From positions 3,345,501 to 3,409,500 of the forward strand of contig NZ_CP060393.1 of the NCBI RefSeq assembly GCF_014274685.1: a DNA stretch of 64,000 nucleotides, given 5' to 3'. The notes below the pieces were generated by a model. The model was not told the DNA's origin and did not search any database. It saw only the letters and a program-made list of their open reading frames with translations. How positions within the stretch are numbered: the first letter of the stretch is position 1; every line of letters begins with the position of its first letter. The DNA comes from Edaphobacter sp. 4G125 (GTDB lineage Bacteria; Acidobacteriota; Terriglobia; Terriglobales; Acidobacteriaceae). This document shows, in pieces, positions 35,403 to 44,068 of the stretch. Made by a program: the position numbers and the translations under genes.

Positions 35403-37276
35403 GCAAACCCCTCCAGCTCCGCTACCTGCACCGGCATATCTCCATTGGTTACGATATGACCTTCTTCTCCAAATTGCATGTCATAGAGACGGCGATAGGT
35501 CCCCGACCGCCGGATGAGTTCATCATGGGTGCCGGTTTCGGTAATTCTTCCGTTCTCAAGAACAGCAATTTTATTCGCTCGACGAACAGTAGAGAGCCGA
35601 TGAGCGATCACGAATACTGTCCTGCCCTGCATAAGGTTCGCCAACGCAGCCTGCACGAACTGCTCGCTCTCCGTATCCAGCGCGCTGGTCGCCTCATCGA
35701 GAATCAGAATAGGAGCATTCTTCAAAATGGCGCGTGCAATCGCGAGCCTTTGTCGCTCTCCTCCGCTCAGCCGCAGCCCCTTTTCTCCAATCCTGGTGTT
35801 GTAGCCTTCAGGCATCCTTATGATGAAGTCGTGCGCCAGCGCCATTCGCGCCGCCTCCTCCACCTTGCTCAGCGGAACGTCAGGCTGCCCGTAGGCGATG
35901 TTGTTTCGGACGGTATCGTTGAAGAGTACTGTCTCCTGCGTGACCTTCCCAATCTGCTGACGCAACGATGCAATCGTTACATCGCGAAGGTCGTGATCAT
36001 CGATCGTAATTCTGCCTTCATTCACATCGAAGAAGCGAGGAATGAGATTCACCAGGGATGATTTTCCTGCTCCGCTCGGACCTACGAAAGCGATCACCTC
36101 ACCGGGCCTCACCGCGAGATCGATGTCGTGTAGTACCTGGGCGGTCTCTCCGGCCTCATCGACATAACCGAAGCCGACATGCTCGAACTTGATCTCCTGG
36201 TGAAAGCCCTTCAGAACATAGGCACGCTTCTTTTCGCGAACATCGTCCTGGGCGTCCATAAATTTGAAGATGTCTTCGCTTGCACCCAGGGCCTGCTGGA
36301 AGCTGTTATAGAAGAGAGCGAACTTTCTGACCGGATCGTAGAGCGTAAACACCGCAACCAGGAACGCGATGAACGATCCTGCTGTCATCTCGTGATGGAG
36401 AATTCTGCCTCTGCCCAATAGAAGCAACAGGGCGATTCCGATAGAACCAATAGCATCCATCAAGGGCGAGCTGATTGCCTGCACGCTGACCGACTTCAGG
36501 TTGGCGCGGAAGAGCCTGCGCGCGGCCCTGCGGAAGCGGTTCATCTCCCACAGCTCCATGCCGAACGCCTTCACGATGCGGTTTCCGGTGATCGTCTCGT
36601 GCAGAATATTCTGAATCTCGGCCAGCTTGTCCTGACCTTTTCTTGTTGTCTGGCGAACTCTTTTTCCAATTCGCCGTGCCGACGAGATCACGACAGGAAC
36701 AAACAGAAGCAGGACCCACGCCAGCTTTCCACCGACGACGACGACGACCCCCGCGGTAAATAGCAAGGTAAAAAACTGCTGCATGAAATCGCCGAGCACG
36801 CTCGACATCGCATACTGCACACGCTCAATATCATTGATCAGCGTGGAGAGAAGCGTCCCTGTCGTATGTTTCTGGAAAAACGCCACAGAACGCCGTAGCA
36901 CCGCATCGTAGAGATCGTTCCGCAAGTCGGTGATCATGCCAAAGCCGGCATAGTTCACCAAATAGGTCCCAAAATAATCGCAGACTGACTTCAAAATAGC
37001 GGACACGATGAGGGCGTAGGCAATCACCGTCCACGCATTATGAAAGTGACTGGGAACCAGGAAGTGAAGATCCAACTCGCGACCGATATACGGCAACTGA
37101 AATTTCAACACGTTTTGTGTCGGCGCGTCCGGGCTCAGCACATTGTCGAAGATTGGCTTGACCAGCAGAATGCGCAAAGCAGCCATCGCCCCTACGGTTG
37201 CCATCAGGATGACAGAGCTCACCACGTGCAAGGCATAAGGCCGTACATAGAGAAGCAATCTCCAGATACGTCTCAA
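35399..37276 (-). CDS. MsbA-like ABC exporter (fused membrane and ATPase domains)
   Basis: 625 residues. Six hydrophobic segments in residues 1-340, then the nucleotide-binding domain with Walker A GPSGAGKS, Q-loop, signature LSGGERQR, Walker B ILILDEATSALD and the H-loop IAHRLSTV. Homodimeric exporters of this type flip lipid A or other lipids from the inner leaflet (MsbA) or export drugs. The lipid A genes are elsewhere in the window, so MsbA function is inference. The TTG start has GGAG upstream at 8-base spacing. Confidence 0.9.
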   Translation of the reverse strand: MRRIWRLLLYVRPYALHVVSSVILMATVGAMAALRILLVKPIFDNVLSPDAPTQNVLKFQLPYIGRELDLHFLVPSHFHNAWTVIAYALIVSAILKSVCDYFGTYLVNYAGFGMITDLRNDLYDAVLRRSVAFFQKHTTGTLLSTLINDIERVQYAMSSVLGDFMQQFFTLLFTAGVVVVVGGKLAWVLLLFVPVVISSARRIGKRVRQTTRKGQDKLAEIQNILHETITGNRIVKAFGMELWEMNRFRRAARRLFRANLKSVSVQAISSPLMDAIGSIGIALLLLLGRGRILHHEMTAGSFIAFLVAVFTLYDPVRKFALFYNSFQQALGASEDIFKFMDAQDDVREKKRAYVLKGFHQEIKFEHVGFGYVDEAGETAQVLHDIDLAVRPGEVIAFVGPSGAGKSSLVNLIPRFFDVNEGRITIDDHDLRDVTIASLRQQIGKVTQETVLFNDTVRNNIAYGQPDVPLSKVEEAARMALAHDFIIRMPEGYNTRIGEKGLRLSGGERQRLAIARAILKNAPILILDEATSALDTESEQFVQAALANLMQGRTVFVIAHRLSTVRRANKIAVLENGRITETGTHDELIRRSGTYRRLYDMQFGEEGHIVTNGDMPVQVAELEGFA

Positions 37277-37337
37277 ATCGCCACTCTCCTGGAAATCTTC
37301 ATCCTGGGCATCTCTCTATTGTATTTGGCGAATGCGG

Positions 37338-38228
37338 CTAACGCGGCATATCCCGATGCTGGGTCTTCACCCGGTATCCCGCAGCCGAGAGCCTCTTCTT
37401 CATCTCTTCCGCAATAAAGACGGAACGGTGCTGGCCGCCTGTACATCCAAAGGCAATCGTGAGATAGCTTTTGCCTTCCTTGATGTAGTGCGGAAGAAGA
37501 AACTTCAGCATCTCCGTCGCTCTCTCTAGAAACTCTGCCGTTTGCGGAAAGTCGCGGACATACTTCGCGACCTGGGGATGCTTTCCCGTCAGCTTGCGAA
37601 ACTCTGGCACGAAATGAGGATTCGGTAGAAATCGCACGTCGAAGACCAAGTCCGCCTCTGAAGGAACGCCGTTTTTAAACCCGAAGCTGTTCGAGGAGAT
37701 CGTCAGGTTGCGATCGTTTGCTTCTCGCTCAAACTGTGCACCGATATGCGCCCGCAGATCATGCACCGTAAACTTCGTCGTATCCAGAACGATATCGGCC
37801 ACATTCCGGATCGGATCGAGCCGCTTCCGTTCCGCTCGAATCGATTGGACAACGGTATCGCTACGCCCCATCGGATGCGGCCGACGGGTCTCAGAAAACC
37901 GCCGAATCAGGGCGTCGTCGCTGGCTTCAAGGTAGAGGACACGAGTCGGCAGAACTCGTCGAACTTTTTTGAGGATCGTTGGGAACTCATCCAGCTTCAT
38001 CCCTTCCCGAACATCGACCACCAGGGCAGCGCGTTCAATCTCAGCAGATTGCCGCACCAGGTCTGCAAAGCGCGGCACTAACTCAAGAGGAAGGTTATCA
38101 ACCGAATAAAAACCAAGATCTTCAAATGTTTTTAAAGCAGAAAGTTTCCCGGAACCAGAAAGTCCTGTCAGGATGACCAGTTCCTTGCTGCCCGCCCTGG
38201 ATGTCTTTTGCGTTTTCTTCCCGCGCAT
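37338..38228 (-). CDS. rapZ: RapZ / RNase adapter-type nucleotide-binding protein
   Basis: 296 residues from ATG 38228 (AGGATT 8 bases upstream). N-terminal P-loop GLSGSGKLSALKTFEDLGFYSVDNLP; C-terminal GCTGGQHRSVFIAEEM, the RapZ signature. In enterobacteria RapZ delivers GlmZ to RNase E. In other bacteria it binds UDP-GlcNAc-like ligands and affects cell-wall metabolism. The first codon is inside a 9-bp hairpin (38226-38253). A start at 38252 is possible but lacks a Shine-Dalgarno. Downstream gene is the ABC exporter. Confidence 0.94.
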   Translation of the reverse strand: MRGKKTQKTSRAGSKELVILTGLSGSGKLSALKTFEDLGFYSVDNLPLELVPRFADLVRQSAEIERAALVVDVREGMKLDEFPTILKKVRRVLPTRVLYLEASDDALIRRFSETRRPHPMGRSDTVVQSIRAERKRLDPIRNVADIVLDTTKFTVHDLRAHIGAQFEREANDRNLTISSNSFGFKNGVPSEADLVFDVRFLPNPHFVPEFRKLTGKHPQVAKYVRDFPQTAEFLERATEMLKFLLPHYIKEGKSYLTIAFGCTGGQHRSVFIAEEMKKRLSAAGYRVKTQHRDMPR

Positions 38229-38253
38229 GACTGGAATCCTAGCACCAGTCATG
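38226..38253 (-). promoter_or_regulatory. hairpin with the rapZ start codon in one arm
   Basis: CATGACTGG (38226-38234) and CCAGTCATG (38245-38253), 10-base loop. On the minus-strand mRNA the loop carries AGGATT and the 3' arm contains the ATG. It could limit initiation at rapZ. Confidence 0.5.
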
Positions 38254-38309
38254 CAATTCGGGAGAACCCTTTAGAGACAAGCGAGAGCAATCGAGGGACA
38301 GAGGGTACA

Positions 38310-39143
38310 CTAGCTGATCTCGAAGACATTCTCAGACTTCGAGGCAGCCTCTTTCGCCTTATCAGCCACCCGCCGAGCCACATCGTAAAACTCCTTGGCC
38401 AGCTTCGACTCCGGCCCTGCCAGAGCAACCGGTAAACCACGATCTCCACCCTCACGGATCGAAGGATTCAGGTCCAGCCCTCCCAGAAAATCCAACCCGA
38501 ACTGCGCAGCGGTGCGTTCCGTTCCACCCGCACCGAAGACGTCGATCACCTCGCCGTTTGGCAGTGTCATCTGAGACATATTCTCGACAAGGCCCAGAAC
38601 ATCCACCTTCACCTGGTGAAACATCTCCAGCGCCTTACGAGCATCCTCCAGCGCCACGCTGGAACCCGTCGAAACCACGACTGCGCCCGTCAAAGGGACC
38701 GTCTGAACCAGCGAAATAACTACGTCGCCAGTTCCCGGAGGCAGGTCAATAATCAAAAAGTCCAGTTCCCCCCACTCCACCTGCTGCAGAAACTGACGGA
38801 TGATCTGGTGCAGCATCGGTCCACGCATCACCAGCGGCTTGTCGCCGGGCGAGATCAGTCCGATTGAAATGAACTTCACCCCGTGCGCCAGAATCGGCTC
38901 GATGCGGTTCTCTTCGACAACGTTCGGCTGTCGCGTGGCTCCCATCATGGTCGGCACGTTCGGACCGTAGATATCCGCATCGATCAGCCCAACCTTGTAT
39001 CCCAGCTTTGCCAGAGCAACCGAGAGATTGACTGCCACCGTAGTCTTCCCTACGCCGCCCTTGCCGCTACCGACCGCTACGACATGCGCTACTCCCGGTA
39101 GAGGCTGTGGCCCCTGCGGAACTCCTGCTCCCATATGTCCCAT
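38310..39143 (-). CDS. Mrp/NBP35-family Fe-S carrier ATPase
   Basis: 277 residues. P-loop GSGKGGVGKTTVAVNLS and switch motif DADIYGPNVPTMMG, FLIIDLPPGTGDV. The usual pair of cysteines in the C-terminal (CxxC after ENMSY) is absent: the segment is ENMSQMTLPNGEVIDVFG. So Fe-S cluster binding by that motif is not possible in this copy. The N-terminal FeoA-like DUF59 domain is also missing. Family function is cluster transfer; here it may be an apo or regulatory ATPase. Gap to rapZ is 57 bases on the same strand. Confidence 0.9.
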   Translation of the reverse strand: MGHMGAGVPQGPQPLPGVAHVVAVGSGKGGVGKTTVAVNLSVALAKLGYKVGLIDADIYGPNVPTMMGATRQPNVVEENRIEPILAHGVKFISIGLISPGDKPLVMRGPMLHQIIRQFLQQVEWGELDFLIIDLPPGTGDVVISLVQTVPLTGAVVVSTGSSVALEDARKALEMFHQVKVDVLGLVENMSQMTLPNGEVIDVFGAGGTERTAAQFGLDFLGGLDLNPSIREGGDRGLPVALAGPESKLAKEFYDVARRVADKAKEAASKSENVFEIS

Positions 39144-39164
39144 ATTGTTTCTCCTAATTTCTCT

Positions 39165-39686
39165 CTAGACGTGCCAGTCATCGCCGAGTGCGGCACGTAT
39201 CTCTTTCTTGCGCTGTGTCTCGCCGGCACGCATCTCGCGACGACGACCTGCATCCTCATACCGACGTTTCTGATGTTCCGTCTCCGGAATTACCTGCGGA
39301 ACAACCAGTCTGCTACCGTCCTTATCGACCGCCACATACGTCAGATACGCCGAAGAGACATGTCGAAGATGGTTTTGGCGAACATCCTCCACCATCGCCT
39401 TTACACCTACTTCCATTGAAGTACGATAGGCCCGATTGACGCTTGCCTTCAGGATGAGCAGGTCTCCCACTCGAACCGGCGCGACAAAATCCAGATGATC
39501 CATGCTCGCCGTTACCGTGATCGCGCGAGCATGACGACTTGCAGCCATTGCGCCAACCAGGTCGATATATTGCATCAATCTGCCGCCAAATAAGTTGCCC
39601 AATGCATTCGCATCCGACGGAAAGATAATCTCGCTGCGTTCAGACTGCGATTCGCTCACCGTTCTTGTCACGACGACTTCGCTCAT
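39165..39686 (-). CDS. acyl-CoA thioesterase (hotdog fold, YciA/BACH-like)
   Basis: 173 residues. The hotdog motif DANALGNLFGGRLMQYIDLVGAMAASRHA contains the Asn/Gly and Asp characteristic of the family, and VTASMDHLDFVAPVRVGDLLILKASV follows. A charged C-terminal tail of Arg/Lys/Glu is extra. Hydrolyses acyl-CoA to free acid and CoA, hence membrane and fatty-acid homeostasis. Divergent from the TPR gene. Confidence 0.9.
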   Translation of the reverse strand: MSEVVVTRTVSESQSERSEIIFPSDANALGNLFGGRLMQYIDLVGAMAASRHARAITVTASMDHLDFVAPVRVGDLLILKASVNRAYRTSMEVGVKAMVEDVRQNHLRHVSSAYLTYVAVDKDGSRLVVPQVIPETEHQKRRYEDAGRRREMRAGETQRKKEIRAALGDDWHV

Positions 39687-39748
39687 TCTCCCAGTGTAAA
39701 TCGTTGAGCGACTTGCAAGTTTCCGCCCCTCGTCGCACCATCAAAGCC

Positions 39749-40060
39749 ATGGACAGAATTGCCCTCCTTACCCAGGTGCTTGAACAAAATCCCACCGATG
39801 CCTTCGCCAGGTATGGTCTTGCCATGGCTCATCTCTCCGATGGCAACGTCGATGCAGCCCTTACTGAATTCACGTCTCTGATTGCACATAATCCTGATTA
39901 TGTTCCGGGATACCAGATGTCAGCCCAGACATTAGCCAAACAAGGCCGTACGGAAGAGGCTCTTGAACGGCTTAACAGTGGCATCGCTGCTGCCAACCGT
40001 ACTGGAAATCAACATGCCTTGGCTGAAATGGAGGCGCTTCAAGAAGACTTGAGCCGCTGA
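39749..40060 (+). CDS. tetratricopeptide-repeat protein
   Basis: 103 residues. Two TPR-like helical pairs: LLTQVLEQNPTDAFARYGLAMAHLSDGNVDAALTEFTSLI and VPGYQMSAQTLAKQGRTEEALERL. No signal peptide. Such small TPR proteins serve as scaffolds; the partner is unknown. There is no strong Shine-Dalgarno before the ATG. Adjacent to mgtC (23 bases). Confidence 0.78.
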   Translation: MDRIALLTQVLEQNPTDAFARYGLAMAHLSDGNVDAALTEFTSLIAHNPDYVPGYQMSAQTLAKQGRTEEALERLNSGIAAANRTGNQHALAEMEALQEDLSR

Positions 40061-40082
40061 CCTCATATTTGAAGGAGTAACA

Positions 40083-40802
40083 ATGCCAGTTACCGTAACG
40101 TGGGAACAGATTGCTCTCAGGATCTTGCTCGCGACTGTAGCCAGTTTTCTAATCGGTTACAACCGTGATGAACGAGGCAAAAGTCTTGGCATTCGTACCA
40201 CCATGCTCGTCTGCCTGGCTGCGACCTTAGCGATGGTGCAGGCCAACCTGCTGATGAGCACCACCGGCAGGGCTTCCACCTCCTTCATCACGCTTGATTT
40301 AATGCGCCTGCCTCTGGGCATCCTGTCTGGCATAGGGTTTATCGGAGCAGGCGCCATTCTCCGCAGAGAAGATGGCCTCGTCCGCGGCGTTACAACAGCA
40401 GCTACGATGTGGTACGTCACAGTGCTGGGTCTGCTGTTCGGAGGAGGTCAGTTGACGCTGGCCCTCGTTGGCACAGCACTTGCCTTCTTTATCCTTTGGA
40501 CCCTGAAATGGGTGGAAATGCACATGCCCACTCACCGCACAGGCTCACTCTCCATGCAATTTGACGAGCCGCAGGCCGACGACACAAAGTCTTTCCCAAC
40601 AGAAGAAGAACTACGACAACGACTTCAGGCCGCCGGCTATTCCATTGAAGAATGGACTGTCCGCTACCACGACTCCGCGCTTTCCACGCTCGAATGCAAC
40701 CTGCAATGGCCCCAGGTGGGGCACGAGCATCCCAGAACCCCGGAACTGATGCGGGAGTTGGCTGCACTTCCCTGCGTCTCTTTGCTTTGCTGGCGTGGCT
40801 GA
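40083..40802 (+). CDS. MgtC/SapB family membrane protein
   Basis: 239 residues, preceded by GAAGGAG. Four hydrophobic segments in the first 140 residues, with GYNRDERGKSLGIRTTMLVCLAATLAM and GIGFIGAGAILRREDGLVRGVTTAATMW, the MgtC signature, then a cytoplasmic C-terminal domain. MgtC affects magnesium homeostasis and F-ATPase in pathogens; in free-living bacteria it is part of envelope stress. No MgtA is nearby. Confidence 0.93.
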   Translation: MPVTVTWEQIALRILLATVASFLIGYNRDERGKSLGIRTTMLVCLAATLAMVQANLLMSTTGRASTSFITLDLMRLPLGILSGIGFIGAGAILRREDGLVRGVTTAATMWYVTVLGLLFGGGQLTLALVGTALAFFILWTLKWVEMHMPTHRTGSLSMQFDEPQADDTKSFPTEEELRQRLQAAGYSIEEWTVRYHDSALSTLECNLQWPQVGHEHPRTPELMRELAALPCVSLLCWRG

Positions 40803-40836
40803 ATGCCCATGAACCCCCGGGCGAGTAACGAACATC

Positions 40837-40842
40837 TATACT
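40837..40842 (+). promoter_or_regulatory. -10 box of a possibly leaderless transcript
   Basis: TATACT 6 bases before the ATG at 40849. Transcription would begin at or next to the A of ATG, and there is no Shine-Dalgarno. No clear -35. Confidence 0.4.
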
Positions 40843-40848
40843 TTCACC

Positions 40849-42369
40849 ATGGCGAACTCTCTTCCCGCAACACTTGGCGCTCTCCGCAACAGCGAATACA
40901 CCCCCGAGCGGCTGGCCCGCAGCGTGAAGGATGAGCTTCGCGAAAATCTCATCTCTCGCCTTCGCACCAAAAAAAACATTTTCTCCGGCATCGTCGGTTA
41001 TGAGGACACAGTTGTTCCGCAGATCGTGAATGCTATCCTCTCGCGACACAACTTCATTTTGCTCGGTCTGCGCGGTCAGGCCAAGTCGCGCATCCTGCGA
41101 TCACTCACATCGCTGCTTGATCCGCATACCCCTTATGTTGCAGGCTCCGAGATTCGCGACAATCCATACGCACCAATCAGCAAGTACTCCCGCGACCTGA
41201 TCTCCAAGCTTGGTGATGACACCCCCATCGCATGGCTTACTCCCGAAGACCGCTTCGTCGAAAAGCTCGCCACGCCAGATGTCACCGTAGCCGATCTCGT
41301 CGGCGATATTGATCCCATCAAGGCCGCGCGCTCCAATCAGGACCTTGGCAGCGAGCTAACCATGCATTACGGCCTCCTGCCACGCGCCAATCGCGGCATC
41401 TTTGCCATCAACGAAGTTCCCGACCTCGCAGGAAAGATTCAGGTCGCCCTCTTCAACATCATGCAGGAAGGCGATGTGCAGATTAAGGGCTACCCTGTAC
41501 GCCTTCCTCTCGATGTCGCCATCGTCTTCAGTGCGAACCCCGAGGACTACACCGCTCGCGGCAAGATCGTTACCCCGCTCAAGGATCGCATCGGCTCAGA
41601 GATCCGCACCCATTATCCCGAGGACATCGAAGAGGGCATCCGGATCACTGAACAGGAGGCATGGTCGAACCGTCCAGCCGCGAAGATCGAGATCCCGCAT
41701 TACATCCGCCAGATCATCGAGCAGATCGCCTTTACGGCTCGTGAAGATAAGAAAGTCGACAAGCGTAGCGGAGTCTCTCAACGTCTCCCTATCACAACGA
41801 TGGAGCTTGTACTTTCGAATGCAGAGCGACGCGCTCTGATCCACAGCGAAGAGCGAGTTGTTCCGCGTGTTGGCGATATCTATGCTGCGCTTCCTGGTAT
41901 CACAGGCAAGATCGAGCTCGAATACGAAGGCGAGATGCGCGGTGCTGATACTGTCGTCCGCGAGATTATTCGCGTCGCCGTCGCTCACGTCTTCGATAAA
42001 TACTTCGCCGGAACCGATACCCAGCAGATCGAACAATGGTTCAATCTTGGTGGAACCGTACAGCTCAACGATGCCCAGCCAACCGCGACCTCATTGATTG
42101 AGCTGCAACAGATCCAGGGGCTCTTCGAAAAGCTCTCACCCCTCCATGTTAATGGCAAAACCGCGCCTGAAGTTGCTGTAAGCGCAGCCGAGTTCCTGCT
42201 AGAAGGCATGACCGCCCACAAACGCATTAGCCGAGCCGAGGAGCGCATCTTCTCCGCCGCCGAGAAGAAGCAGCGCGTCGACCAGGCCTCGAAGTACGCC
42301 GAGCGGATGCGCGAGCGCGAGCAGGAAGAGTACAACGCCAGAAACCGCACGCGGAGAGGATTCAACTAG
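40849..42369 (+). CDS. MoxR/ChlI-like AAA+ ATPase
   Basis: 506 residues. AAA+ module with a variant Walker A GLRGQAKS (residues about 75-82) and Walker B IFAINEVPDL, in which the usual Asp is Asn. Sensor region VAIVFSANPEDYTARGKIVTPLKDRIGSEI is present. The C-terminal half, about 200 residues, is helical with a basic tail RMREREQEEYNARNRTRRGFN. It is one half of a pair with the VWA-domain protein at 44069, as in Mg-chelatase I/D subunits or MoxR-VWA modules; the two genes are separated here by two others. Metal insertion or protein remodelling is possible, but no target is visible. Confidence 0.85.
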   Translation: MANSLPATLGALRNSEYTPERLARSVKDELRENLISRLRTKKNIFSGIVGYEDTVVPQIVNAILSRHNFILLGLRGQAKSRILRSLTSLLDPHTPYVAGSEIRDNPYAPISKYSRDLISKLGDDTPIAWLTPEDRFVEKLATPDVTVADLVGDIDPIKAARSNQDLGSELTMHYGLLPRANRGIFAINEVPDLAGKIQVALFNIMQEGDVQIKGYPVRLPLDVAIVFSANPEDYTARGKIVTPLKDRIGSEIRTHYPEDIEEGIRITEQEAWSNRPAAKIEIPHYIRQIIEQIAFTAREDKKVDKRSGVSQRLPITTMELVLSNAERRALIHSEERVVPRVGDIYAALPGITGKIELEYEGEMRGADTVVREIIRVAVAHVFDKYFAGTDTQQIEQWFNLGGTVQLNDAQPTATSLIELQQIQGLFEKLSPLHVNGKTAPEVAVSAAEFLLEGMTAHKRISRAEERIFSAAEKKQRVDQASKYAERMREREQEEYNARNRTRRGFN

Positions 42370-43091
42370 GCCAACGCCAGAATTGCTCTCCCTACCACTC
42401 CCGTCATCTGGTCCTGCGTCGTCACAACGTTTGCCTGCACTATTTCCGGCAGCAACCGCAGTGAATTTGCAAACTGCCACGCCAATTCCCGCGCCTTACA
42501 TATATTCCAGAACGCCAAAAGCCTTCCCACCTTGCCCGTATCCTGTGCCAGCACACCCAACTTGTCCGTTGCCAGCATCTCCAACTCCTCCGGCATCAAC
42601 TTCCGCAACAGATCATTGACCGCCTCATAGTCTGCATACTGGGAGCTTCCAATCACAGGTACCACGCCGCGCTGCCGATCTGTCTCCAGCAGCGCATACG
42701 CCAGATCATGATTAATGTGCGCATTCATTCCTGCCAGCGCAAACTGGATTCGATCGATCCCTGTTCTGCGCCTCGACTCCATCACGGTCTGCCACGAGCT
42801 CGGCACTCCATCTTCTCCATTCAGAGAACCTGCGACCGCGCGAAAGTAGAAGTTTGCAAACACCACATCCAGCGTCAATAGCCAGCCTGCATCCTTCCAT
42901 CCACCAGCAGGAGGCCGTGTATCTACCTCTTGCGTCACTCTCAAATAAAGCTGGTTGAACCACTTCAGTCCATCCTCATTCTCCAGGACAGCATCAATCT
43001 TCTCCATCAGAGCGATCACATCCTCCACTGTCGTCGGGACAACTCCACTCACAACCCCATACAACGCCTGGTCCTCTACAGCCACCGCCAT
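42366..43091 (-). CDS. DUF5995 family protein
   Basis: 241 residues from ATG 43091, preceded by GGGAGG at good spacing. Mostly helical. The family block GMNAHINHDLAYALLE, with two His residues, suggests a metal site, and ANFYFRAVAGSL follows the pattern of DUF5995. The stop overlaps the AAA gene stop on the opposite strand (CTAG shared). Function unknown. Same strand as no neighbour, so a separate transcription unit inside the AAA-VWA region. Confidence 0.78.
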   Translation of the reverse strand: MAVAVEDQALYGVVSGVVPTTVEDVIALMEKIDAVLENEDGLKWFNQLYLRVTQEVDTRPPAGGWKDAGWLLTLDVVFANFYFRAVAGSLNGEDGVPSSWQTVMESRRRTGIDRIQFALAGMNAHINHDLAYALLETDRQRGVVPVIGSSQYADYEAVNDLLRKLMPEELEMLATDKLGVLAQDTGKVGRLLAFWNICKARELAWQFANSLRLLPEIVQANVVTTQDQMTGVVGRAILALA

Positions 43092-43311
43092 ATATAAACC
43101 TCCCACTCATTTGCAATCACGTTTTTTGATAGCGTCCAAAACAGAAACCAGCATACAGAGGTCACGAACAGAGCCAAAGCCTCATTGGGGCAGGTCCGCA
43201 GGGAGCAGAGCCAAAGAGCCTGCAATTTGTCCCGCATTTAAAAAATCAATCTGAATACCGGCATTCATGTTTGTTATATAAATAGTTACATCAATAAATA
43301 TTGATTATTAT

Positions 43312-43336
43312 CATGAAAGAGGATTCCTCTTTCATG
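43312..43336. promoter_or_regulatory. 25-bp palindrome over the methyltransferase start
   Basis: CATGAAAGAGGA, T, TCCTCTTTCATG: two perfect 12-bp arms. The SD-like AGAGGA is in the left arm and the ATG at 43334 in the right arm. It can act as an mRNA hairpin hiding the start or as a DNA operator. AT-rich sequence with TATATAAAT lies upstream. Confidence 0.55.
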
Positions 43337-44005
43337 GCGAATCTCACACAGCAGGTCTTCAACGCAACCGCTTCCACCTACGATGCCGATCGTTCTCGTC
43401 TGATTCCCGGTTGCGACCGTTTCTACGGTTGGGCCATCGATCTGATCCCTGTAAATGCGAAGAACATTCTCGAACTTGGAGCTGGCTCGGGACTCTACAC
43501 TCAGCTCATTCGCGATCGATTCCCCAAAGCAAACATCCATCTCATGGACTTCTCCGGCTCCATGCTGGCTCTTGCGCAAAATCGTCTGGGAAATGATCCG
43601 CTGATTACTTACTCGCAGGCGGATTACCTCACGGAGCCTTTTCCCCACCAGCTCTGCGCCGTCGTCTCCTCCCTTTCGATTCATCATCTTGAAGATGATG
43701 GAAAGCGCGCCATCTTTCGCAAAGCCTATAGTGCGTTGCTTCCAAATGGAGTCTTTATTAATGCAGAACAGGTCGCAGGTCCCACTCCGGAATTGGAGAC
43801 ACGCTATAAGGACCTCTGGCTCGAACAGGTTCGCGCTGCGGGAGCGACTGAACAGCAGATCATCGATTCCCTCTATCGTCAGCAGGAAGATCGTTGCGCC
43901 ACAGTAGAAAACCAGCTTCTCTGGATGCGGGAGGCGGGATTTGCCGACGCCGATTGCTGGTACAAAGAAAACCGCTTTGCCGTCTTTTCCGGCACACGTC
44001 CCTGA
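43334..44005 (+). CDS. class I SAM-dependent methyltransferase
   Basis: 223 residues from ATG 43334 (an earlier in-frame ATG at 43313 is also inside the palindrome). The SAM-binding loop is ILELGAGSGLYTQLI, with HLMDFSGSML and a motif III-like VVSSLSIHHLEDDGKRAIF. The fold is that of UbiE/Tam-like enzymes acting on small molecules. Substrate unknown. Transcribed on the same strand as the VWA gene 63 bases downstream. Confidence 0.88.
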   Translation: MANLTQQVFNATASTYDADRSRLIPGCDRFYGWAIDLIPVNAKNILELGAGSGLYTQLIRDRFPKANIHLMDFSGSMLALAQNRLGNDPLITYSQADYLTEPFPHQLCAVVSSLSIHHLEDDGKRAIFRKAYSALLPNGVFINAEQVAGPTPELETRYKDLWLEQVRAAGATEQQIIDSLYRQQEDRCATVENQLLWMREAGFADADCWYKENRFAVFSGTRP

Positions 44006-44068
44006 GCGATGAATCGCATCTTCCATCGAAACCGTCTAATCTGAAAGCAGCTCAGGGGATTCGATCTT

